Below are positions 57,788 through 64,000 of a DNA stretch of 64,000 nucleotides, piece after piece (within the stretch, counting starts at the first letter, position 1; every line of letters begins with the position of its first letter). A program made the position numbers and the translations under genes. The notes beneath the pieces are model-generated. The model saw only the letters and a program-made list of their open reading frames with translations, was not told the DNA's origin and searched no databases. The stretch comes from Clostridiales bacterium (GTDB lineage: Bacteria; Bacillota; Clostridia; Christensenellales; CAG-314), in NCBI GenBank assembly GCA_022508305.1, contig JAFLVM010000001.1, positions 706,341-770,340 on the forward strand. Reading direction: 5' to 3'.

Positions 57788-59275
57788 TTATTTCTTTGAG
57801 TATTTCTTGATAAGATAATCCACGTAGTAGTTGGGGTTGAAGTCCTCACCGGTAGCAAGGCGCAGAATCTCGTCGGGGTACTTACTTGCGCCGTACTTGT
57901 GAACGCGCTCTCTTAGCCACTCGTTGATTTTCTTGGTTGTGCCCTCCTTCAAGCTTTCCTCTACGTCGAAATCCTTGTTCATGTGGTGGTAAAGCTGCGC
58001 CGCAATTGCGCTGCCGAGAGCGTAAGTTGGGAAGTAACCGAAATTGCCGTACGCCCAGTGAACGTCCTGCAAAACTCCAAGCGTGTCCGTAGGCGGAGTG
58101 ATTCCGAAGTATTCGGTAAACTTCTCATTCCAGTACTTGGGTAAATCTTTAACTTCCAGCTCGCCTGCGATAACCTTTTGCTCGATTTCGTAGCGCAGCA
58201 TTATGTGCAAGGGGTAGGTAAGCTCATCCGCCTCGGTACGCACAAAACTTGCTTCCGCTCTGTTGATGTACTTGACGAATTGATCCAAACTCACCTTGTT
58301 GAGCTTGGGCGCAAATATCTCCTGAAGCTTAGGATAATGAACCTCCCAAAACGCGCGGCTACGACCGATTATATTTTCGTAGAAACGCGATTGACTTTCA
58401 TGCAGTCCCAGGCTTGCTCCGCCGCCGCTGAAAGTGCCGTTTAGTGACTTGTCGCACTGTTGCTCGTAGGTGGCGTGACCGCCCTCGTGAATTGCCGAGA
58501 AAATTGCGTACTCCAAGTGATCCTCGTAGTAATGCGTGGTAATACGCACGTCGTCGGTGCCAAAGCCGCTTGTAAAGGGGTGCTCGCTTTCTTTCATTAT
58601 GCCACGACTCTTGTCAAAGCACATAACGTCGCGAATATACTCGCAAAACTCGCGTTGCTTTTCCTTTTCGAACGTTTGCGTAGCCCACTTGGGAACCTTG
58701 ACGGGCTTTTTAGTCTTTCTCTTGACAAAGGGTACGAGTTTCTTCCTCAACACCTTGAAGAATTGATCGTACTTCTTTTGGTTGTAATGCGGTTCGTACA
58801 TGTCAAGCAACACGTCGTAGCCCTTTACTTTGCTTGTTTGAAGCCACACCGTCTGCTTGCGGCAAAACTCCACAATCTTCTCAAGGTAGGGGCGGAACAG
58901 TTCAAAATTGTTCTCGTTCTTTGCGCGAACGTAAATGGGATAGGCTTGCGACGTCAACTCGCTGTACGCCATGTATTCGTCAAGGGGTATTTTCTTGGTG
59001 TCCTGAATGTCCTTGTACACCACCTCGATTTCGTGACGCAAAACCTCGTCCAATTCATCGCGATGTTTGAACAGTACGCCAACGCTTCTTTCGTATTCGG
59101 GGTCGGTTGTAAGATTGTAACTCATCTCGGAAATTACCGCTGCCTGCTCGCTGTTTGCCAAAATACTGTTTTCGGCGGCGTCAGTTTGCATATCCCAGCC
59201 GATTACAAAATTGACGTAATGCATTGCTATTAGCTTTTTGCGGTGCTGCAAGTAAAAATCCAATTCTTTTTGCAT
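57788..59275 (-). CDS. M32-family metallocarboxypeptidase (Taq type)
   Basis: 495 residues. Zinc motif HEGGH (residues 263-267) and the second-helix motif HESQSRFYEN (292-301, with zinc ligand Glu) are complete. AIFSAIHEGGHATYEQ and GLHESQSRFYENIIGRS are the family core. It removes C-terminal residues from peptides with broad specificity in the cytoplasm. GGAG site before the ATG. Twelve bases behind the P-type ATPase gene and so probably co-transcribed with it. Confidence 0.95.
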   Translation of the reverse strand: MQKELDFYLQHRKKLIAMHYVNFVIGWDMQTDAAENSILANSEQAAVISEMSYNLTTDPEYERSVGVLFKHRDELDEVLRHEIEVVYKDIQDTKKIPLDEYMAYSELTSQAYPIYVRAKNENNFELFRPYLEKIVEFCRKQTVWLQTSKVKGYDVLLDMYEPHYNQKKYDQFFKVLRKKLVPFVKRKTKKPVKVPKWATQTFEKEKQREFCEYIRDVMCFDKSRGIMKESEHPFTSGFGTDDVRITTHYYEDHLEYAIFSAIHEGGHATYEQQCDKSLNGTFSGGGASLGLHESQSRFYENIIGRSRAFWEVHYPKLQEIFAPKLNKVSLDQFVKYINRAEASFVRTEADELTYPLHIMLRYEIEQKVIAGELEVKDLPKYWNEKFTEYFGITPPTDTLGVLQDVHWAYGNFGYFPTYALGSAIAAQLYHHMNKDFDVEESLKEGTTKKINEWLRERVHKYGASKYPDEILRLATGEDFNPNYYVDYLIKKYSKK

Positions 59276-59286
59276 AGTTAAAACTC

Positions 59287-61899
59287 CTATTTTTTAGTTT
59301 TTTCTTTGGTTTTACGCGTTTTTTCTTGCGTAGTTGCATTGTCGGTTGTTTCTTCAACAAAAATCTCACTGTCGCCGACGTTGTCAACAAATCCGTTGAT
59401 TTCTGCCTTGATTGCCATGCGTTTGTCTACAAACTTGACTAAGAACTTGAGTCCTACGATAATTGCTCCCATGACAAGCACGTTAAACACGATAAACATT
59501 ATCGAATAACCGTTGTTGCCACTGATGATATCGACAAACATTGGCGAGGGGTCACCGTCACCGAACCACTTTGAAACGAGCCCGAGCGCCCACGGGAACA
59601 CGAGGAAGCAACCAACCGTACCGACAGTTCCGAGCGCCCCAACGCCGATATTAAACCAGCCGTAGGGGTAAAGCAAAATCCAAAGAGCAATCACGCCCGT
59701 CGCCGTCATTGAGAACATTGCAACGGAGCTGACTTGGTCGGGGGTTAGGTTCAAAACGCCTGCAAACGCATAGGTCATAGCGACGGACACAAACATTGCC
59801 AAACCGCTCGGCAAAGTGCTTTTTAGAGTGTTTGAGATAAATTTGCCTGTAATCAGCGCGCGGTTGGGCTTCAATGCGAGCAAGAAAGATGCTATTCCTA
59901 TCACGAAAAACTCCAACGCGTACATATGTTGCGGTTCAAAGGGATAATTTTTACGCAAAAGCAAGCACAGTATAGTAGTCAAAACTACCATTGACGTTTT
60001 CATCAAAAACAGTGACGAGCTGTTTTGAATGTTGTTGACAACCTGTCTGCCTTCTGCAACGACCTTGGGCATAGAACTAAATTTGTTGTCCATAAGCACG
60101 AGGTTAGCAACAGTTTTCGCCGCGTCAGTACCGCAACCGACGGAGATTGCGCAGTCGCTTTCTCTCATGGCGAGAATGTCGTTCACGCCGTCGCCCGTCA
60201 TAGCAACAGTTCTGCCCGCCTTTTTCATCGAGCGCACGAGTATTGCCTTTTGCTCGGGGGTAACTCTGCCAAACACCGTGTACTTGTTGGCTGCTTCAGC
60301 AACCTCTTCGTCGCTCATGCCGTCAAGAGATACGTATTTGTCGGCGTCTTTGACTCCCACTTTTTGCGCAATTACCGACACGGACAGGGGATTGTCGCCA
60401 CTTATTACCTTGACCGCAACGTCATTGTCACGGAACCACTTGATGATTTCCGGAGCGTCCTCGCGTATTGTATCTTGCAACACTACGATAGCTATTGGCT
60501 CTAAGCCTTCAATTTCGTCACCGTTAATTGGTTTTTTCGTTTTGCCAACCGCAAGCACGCGCAGACCCTGTTTGAGTAGCTCGTCGCATTTTTTGGTAAA
60601 TTCCTTGGTGACCTTCTTGAACATAAATTCCGACGCGCCCAAAGCTACCGTGCCATTGCCTACGAGCGTTGCCGCGCTGAACTTACGCGCCGACGAGAAT
60701 GGAATAGCCGCGCTGCTTTCGTAAATGTCTACGCCTTCAAGATGCTTTTTGAGCGCTTGCGCCGTCATGTTGTCGTCACCCGTTGCGGCAACTACGCTTG
60801 CAAGCAGTTTTTCTACGTCGCTTACTTCACTGCCGTCAAGAGGAATGATTTGCTCCACCGTCATGCTGCCGTCGGTGATAGTTCCCGTCTTGTCCAAACA
60901 CAACGTGTCCACGCGGGCGAGCATTTCGATACAAGGCAGCTCGCGAACAAGAACCTTTTTACGCGCAAGCTTCAACGCCGCAACTGCCAAAGCAACGCTT
61001 GTCAGCAGCACCATTCCACTCGGCACCATTCCCAGCATACTGCCGCTCATTTTTACAATTGCTTCGTTGATCCATTCGACGATACTCACTTGCTGACCCT
61101 TAACGGTTGCCATGGCGTTGCCGAAGTAACCTGCCCAAATATTGTCTCCGCTACCGATAAGCCCCAAAACTTTATCGTTCAAAAAGAAAGTGGCAATACC
61201 CAGCGGGAAGATAATTATCGAAATAAACTTGATTATCCGTCTGATACCCTTCATCAGTTCCGAATCGGGCATCTTTGCCTTTTTGACGCGAGCAGAGAGC
61301 TGTTCAACGTAGTTGTCCTTGCCCACCTTGTCGCATCGCGCCGTGCAGCTGCCGGAAATGACAAAACTGCCGCTGTACAATATATCGCCGCGCTTTTTCT
61401 TTACCGGGTCGCTCTCGCCCGTCAACATACTTTCGTTGACTTCCACCTCGCCAAGTATCAATTCGCTGTCGCAGCTGATTTGCTTGCCCGCCGAGTACAA
61501 CACTATGTCGTCCACGACGATGTCGCGGGTAGCAATCGTCTGCTGCTTGCCGCTACGGATTACTTCAGCCGTCGGCTCGGAAACGATTGACAGCTTTTCC
61601 ACCGCGAGCTTGCTGCGAATTTCTTGGAAAATGCCTATGATTGTGTTCGCCGCGATAATGACGATAAACATCATGTTGGCGGGTTGCTTCACCAACAGCA
61701 TAAGCAAAAATATGATAAATCCAAGTAAATTGAAGAAGGTGAAAATGTTGGATGCAAAAATCTGCAAGTAGCTTTTGCCCACCACCTTACGCGTGCGGTT
61801 GATGAGCTTTGCGTCCTTTCTCAGTTGTACGTCCAACTCCGACAAGCCTTCGTTTATGTCGGGAGTGTAACGCACGAGAGTGCCTTTTTTCTTTTTCAT
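59287..61899 (-). CDS. P-type cation-transporting ATPase (CtpE-like)
   Basis: 870 residues with about ten membrane helices. Actuator loop TGESDPVKK near 160, phosphorylation motif DKTGTITDGSMT near 335, nucleotide-binding domain, and hinge TGDGVNDILAMRESDCAISVG near 590 are complete. In TM4 the motif LGMVPSGMVLLTS has P-S-G, as in CtpE-type calcium or related cation pumps, not the P-E-G of SERCA or CPC of copper pumps. The substrate is therefore probably Ca2+ or another divalent cation. AAGGAGGCGCT site before the ATG; a 20-bp dispersed repeat lies just before it. C-terminus is Lys/Thr-rich. Confidence 0.9.
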   Translation of the reverse strand: MKKKKGTLVRYTPDINEGLSELDVQLRKDAKLINRTRKVVGKSYLQIFASNIFTFFNLLGFIIFLLMLLVKQPANMMFIVIIAANTIIGIFQEIRSKLAVEKLSIVSEPTAEVIRSGKQQTIATRDIVVDDIVLYSAGKQISCDSELILGEVEVNESMLTGESDPVKKKRGDILYSGSFVISGSCTARCDKVGKDNYVEQLSARVKKAKMPDSELMKGIRRIIKFISIIIFPLGIATFFLNDKVLGLIGSGDNIWAGYFGNAMATVKGQQVSIVEWINEAIVKMSGSMLGMVPSGMVLLTSVALAVAALKLARKKVLVRELPCIEMLARVDTLCLDKTGTITDGSMTVEQIIPLDGSEVSDVEKLLASVVAATGDDNMTAQALKKHLEGVDIYESSAAIPFSSARKFSAATLVGNGTVALGASEFMFKKVTKEFTKKCDELLKQGLRVLAVGKTKKPINGDEIEGLEPIAIVVLQDTIREDAPEIIKWFRDNDVAVKVISGDNPLSVSVIAQKVGVKDADKYVSLDGMSDEEVAEAANKYTVFGRVTPEQKAILVRSMKKAGRTVAMTGDGVNDILAMRESDCAISVGCGTDAAKTVANLVLMDNKFSSMPKVVAEGRQVVNNIQNSSSLFLMKTSMVVLTTILCLLLRKNYPFEPQHMYALEFFVIGIASFLLALKPNRALITGKFISNTLKSTLPSGLAMFVSVAMTYAFAGVLNLTPDQVSSVAMFSMTATGVIALWILLYPYGWFNIGVGALGTVGTVGCFLVFPWALGLVSKWFGDGDPSPMFVDIISGNNGYSIMFIVFNVLVMGAIIVGLKFLVKFVDKRMAIKAEINGFVDNVGDSEIFVEETTDNATTQEKTRKTKEKTKK

Positions 61900-61914
61900 A
61901 GCGCCTCCTTCACG

Positions 61915-61934
61915 CCTCGTCGGTGAGGCAAGTA
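61915..61934 (-). repeat. Dispersed 20-bp hairpin repeat, copy C
   Basis: Minus strand TACTTGCCTCACCGACGAGG, 16 bases upstream of the P-type ATPase start codon, next to its ribosome binding site. Stem CCTC/GAGG. Confidence 0.6.
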
Positions 61935-61985
61935 TTGTTATAAAAATACTTGTTTGTTTCGTTCTTTTTTATAACTTCGATTTGT

Positions 61986-63014
61986 TTATCTCTTGGGTTT
62001 GTCGCCTCTAAGTCTCAACGTGGGACAAGCATTGAGAGACAAATTTGCAAATTCGTTTTTGAGATACATGTAGTAGCCGCGCGAAGCTATCATTGCGGCG
62101 TTATCACCGCAAAGTGACAACTTAGGCAGGCAAACACGCTTACCTTGAGCGTTAAAGCGCGTAAGTTGTTCACGCAAGTAACTGTTTGCGCCCACTCCGC
62201 CTGCTACGGCAACGGTTGTCGCGCCCGTTTCTTTGACAACGTCGCTAAGTCTCGAAATCAAACCGTCAATGGCAGCATGAGTGAAGCTTGCGGCAACGTC
62301 CGCCTTGCTGAGCTGTTCGCCCTTTTGCTCGGCGTTGTGCAGCAAATTGATTACTGCCGTCTTAAGTCCGCTGTAGCTAAAGTTGCCGTTAGATGTCACC
62401 ACCGAATGGAACCCGTAAATTGGCTGACCTTCTTGAGCAAGCCTGTCGATTCGCGGACCGCCGGGGTAGGGCAATCCCAGTACGCGCGCCACCTTGTCGA
62501 ACGCCTCGCCCACCGCGTCGTCCACCGTAGAACAAATGACGTCATAGCGGTCGTAATCCAACACGTTTACTATCGCCGTGTGTCCGCCGCTTGTCAGTAA
62601 GCAAACGTAGGGCGGATTGAGGTCGGGGTATGTAAGATAGTTTGCGCAAATGTGCCCTTCAATGTGGTTTACGGCAATCAAGGGCAAGCCGCTTGCCTGA
62701 CACAAGCCCTTGGCGTACGACACTCCTACAAGCAACGCTCCGACAAGTCCTGCTCCGTAGGTTACGGCAACTGCGTCAATGTCGGTTAATGTCATGTTGG
62801 CGTCAGAAAGCGCTTTTTCCACCACCATGTCCACCACCTCAACGTGATTACGGCTGGCAATTTCCGGCACTACTCCTCCGTACAGGCGGTGAATGTCAAT
62901 TTGCGACAGCACCACGTCCGAAACGATTTCCCGACCGTTTTTGACCACGGACGCGGCAGTTTCGTCGCAGGAGCTTTCAATACCCAGTATGTAAATGTCT
63001 TTTTTACTCTTCAT
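61986..63014 (-). CDS. tsaD: tRNA N6-threonylcarbamoyladenosine synthase, subunit TsaD
   Basis: 342 residues. ASKHA-fold enzyme that completes t6A37 in tRNAs reading ANN codons. GIESSCDETAASVV (residues 11-24), metal-binding NHIEGH near 116 and LTSGGHTAIV near 134, GEAFDKVARVLGLPYPGGP near 168 and VAGGVGANSYLR near 270 are all intact. SYSGLKTA near 215 is the family loop. Works with TsaB and TsaE, not seen here. Weak AGAG site before the ATG. Confidence 0.97.
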   Translation of the reverse strand: MKSKKDIYILGIESSCDETAASVVKNGREIVSDVVLSQIDIHRLYGGVVPEIASRNHVEVVDMVVEKALSDANMTLTDIDAVAVTYGAGLVGALLVGVSYAKGLCQASGLPLIAVNHIEGHICANYLTYPDLNPPYVCLLTSGGHTAIVNVLDYDRYDVICSTVDDAVGEAFDKVARVLGLPYPGGPRIDRLAQEGQPIYGFHSVVTSNGNFSYSGLKTAVINLLHNAEQKGEQLSKADVAASFTHAAIDGLISRLSDVVKETGATTVAVAGGVGANSYLREQLTRFNAQGKRVCLPKLSLCGDNAAMIASRGYYMYLKNEFANLSLNACPTLRLRGDKPKR

Positions 63015-63104
63015 TACTCTAAATAATACGACGACAACGCCATTTTGTCAAATTTAACTTATTTGTTAATCTAAATTTAATATTAAATACAAGAGGCGAG
63101 TTCG

Positions 63105-63212
63105 TTTCACACAAAATTTTCTGCAACGAGCGCGCCTCACCAATTTACTGCTATAGCTTATGTGACTGCGCGCGATGTGAAGCCTTTTTTGTGTGAAATG
63201 TTCGAGCTTCAC
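63105..63212. repeat. Set of overlapping inverted repeats upstream of the amidase
   Basis: TTTCACACAAAA (63105-63116) pairs with TTTTGTGTGAAA (63187-63198). GTGAAGC (63177-63183) pairs with GCTTCAC (63206-63212). GAGGCG and CGCCTC (near 63093-63138) also pair. The stems exclude one another in part, and no promoter was fixed here. Confidence 0.55.
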
Positions 63213-63279
63213 GCAAATTCTGTAACATAAAGCTAACGGCGGTCATAAACTGTTGAGAAAACATTGAAGGAGAACAGCT

Positions 63280-64000
63280 TTGGCAACCTACTACATCGGC
63301 GCAAATGACGAGCACGGACAAAATCCCTTTACGGCAGGCAAACGCACTCCCGTTATGCCCTACTTGAACGTACCCTTTTACGAAAATCAGTTCAACCGCC
63401 CCACCAAAATTAAGTTTTTGGAAGCGTGTCTAAGAAACAACTTCGCCGTTTACGACGTCAAGCCCGAGTTGACCGACACGTCTGTTTCTACAAGAGTTGC
63501 GCGTATAAACAGACAAAACCTAACGCTGCTTGTGACGTTCGGCTACAACGCATTCGGTAGCGGTACGACTTTTAATTCTGCGCAAGGCATATCCACCTTT
63601 TACTCGCAACGAAATGTTCGCCCGCAGCAATCTCGCGCGCTTGCAGAAGACGTTTACGAACAGCTGCTTCAAGGCACCAATCAACAGGGAAGAGGCGTGT
63701 CGTCGCTTACCGACGTGGGCGTACTTCAAAGCGTAAACTGCGTTTCTGCGCTGCTTGAACCGGGTTACATGACCAATTTCAACGAAGCAAAGCTTATGCT
63801 TGACCCCGATTTTCAAACGGAAGTTGCCGAGGAAACCTGCCGCGGCGTGTGCCTGTATCTTGGGCAAAGCTACGTTCCAAGGAACAACACGGGCAATTAC
63901 CCGACTCTAAGAAACGGCTCAAACGGCAACTTCGTTTACTTGTTGCAATACATGCTGACACAAAACGGCTACAACATTGTGGTGGACGGCAGCTTTGGTC
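63280..64000 (+). CDS. N-acetylmuramoyl-L-alanine amidase-like protein with peptidoglycan-binding domain (cut by window edge)
   Basis: At least 240 residues, open at the right edge. Start is TTG at 63280 with GAAGGAG eight bases upstream. The first 205 residues follow the Amidase_3 fold. YENQFNR (Glu zinc-ligand position), STRVARINRQNLTLLVTFGYNA and ALLEPGYMTNFNEAKLMLDPDFQTEVAEETCRGVCLYLG (parts ALLEPGYMTNFNEAKLM, EVAEETCRGVCLYLG) give the catalytic Glu. The zinc-binding His expected in a SIHANA-like motif is replaced (TFGYNA). From about 208 a PG_binding_1 domain begins (YPTLRNGSNGNFVYLLQYML, then VDGSFG). Acts on, or binds, cell-wall peptidoglycan, possibly in sporulation. No signal peptide. 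Confidence 0.82.
   Translation, partial: MATYYIGANDEHGQNPFTAGKRTPVMPYLNVPFYENQFNRPTKIKFLEACLRNNFAVYDVKPELTDTSVSTRVARINRQNLTLLVTFGYNAFGSGTTFNSAQGISTFYSQRNVRPQQSRALAEDVYEQLLQGTNQQGRGVSSLTDVGVLQSVNCVSALLEPGYMTNFNEAKLMLDPDFQTEVAEETCRGVCLYLGQSYVPRNNTGNYPTLRNGSNGNFVYLLQYMLTQNGYNIVVDGSFG

Noticed and set aside
22044-61934. CRISPR array from the 20-bp repeats
   Set aside because: The copies are kilobases apart and not interspersed with spacers; no cas genes.

Overview
The window looks like chromosomal DNA of an endospore-forming, uncultivated gut-type Clostridia (Bacillota). The reasons are SpoIIE, SpmA and SpmB, lipobox lipoproteins, the rpsF-ssb-rpsR operon, an HrcA/CIRCE-controlled Hsp20, a SAM-I riboswitch, a short archaeal-type prolyl-tRNA synthetase, the TatD-linked radical SAM protein, a QueH-type enzyme, and clear vegetative promoters with purine-rich ribosome binding sites. 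Genus cannot be set from the sequence alone.

Layout. 1-25 kb is all on the minus strand. It holds proS (cut by the window edge), a probable cobalamin-riboswitch uptake pair (lipoprotein plus ECF-type S component), a beta-propeller-like lipoprotein, an HAD hydrolase, a very long RND exporter, CIRCE-controlled Hsp20, a PatB-type C-S lyase with DUF3737, prfB, secA, comF, recD2, SAM-riboswitch metK, a GPH sugar symporter and an SDR. 25.3-28.0 kb is a small AT-rich accessory island next to three tRNA genes (Val, Glu, Met). It contains a nuclease-like protein, a MerR regulator with a membrane partner, and a membrane-anchored unknown gene lying between two near-identical copies of the tRNA-operon terminator. 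28.4-37.3 kb has a phosphopantetheinyl transferase, a stand-alone GlmU-type acetyltransferase domain, SpoIIE, a Big2/LRR lipoprotein, a two-component system and spmAB. 37.4-41.5 kb (+) holds metG-tatD-rSAM and queH.

41.6-48.6 kb (-) is the most distinctive locus. Four genes encode a YwaF/TMEM164-like membrane domain fused to an ABC ATPase, an ABC exporter permease, a small anchored extracellular protein and a large lipoprotein. They are preceded by a structured leader RNA that ends in a terminator. An internal Shine-Dalgarno and ATG inside the fusion suggest that a free ATPase is made as well.

48.7-63.0 kb returns to housekeeping: M14 and M32 peptidases, tilS, rsmA, rpsR-ssb-rpsF, ung, an RlmL-type methylase, a P-type ATPase and tsaD. 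A cell-wall amidase with a peptidoglycan-binding domain runs off the right edge.

Two patterns cross the window. A 20-bp hairpin repeat occurs four times, with a compensatory base-pair change in one copy. Several genes lack a ribosome binding site and have a promoter placed so that transcription would begin at or next to the start codon. No CRISPR array, insertion sequence or rRNA was seen.
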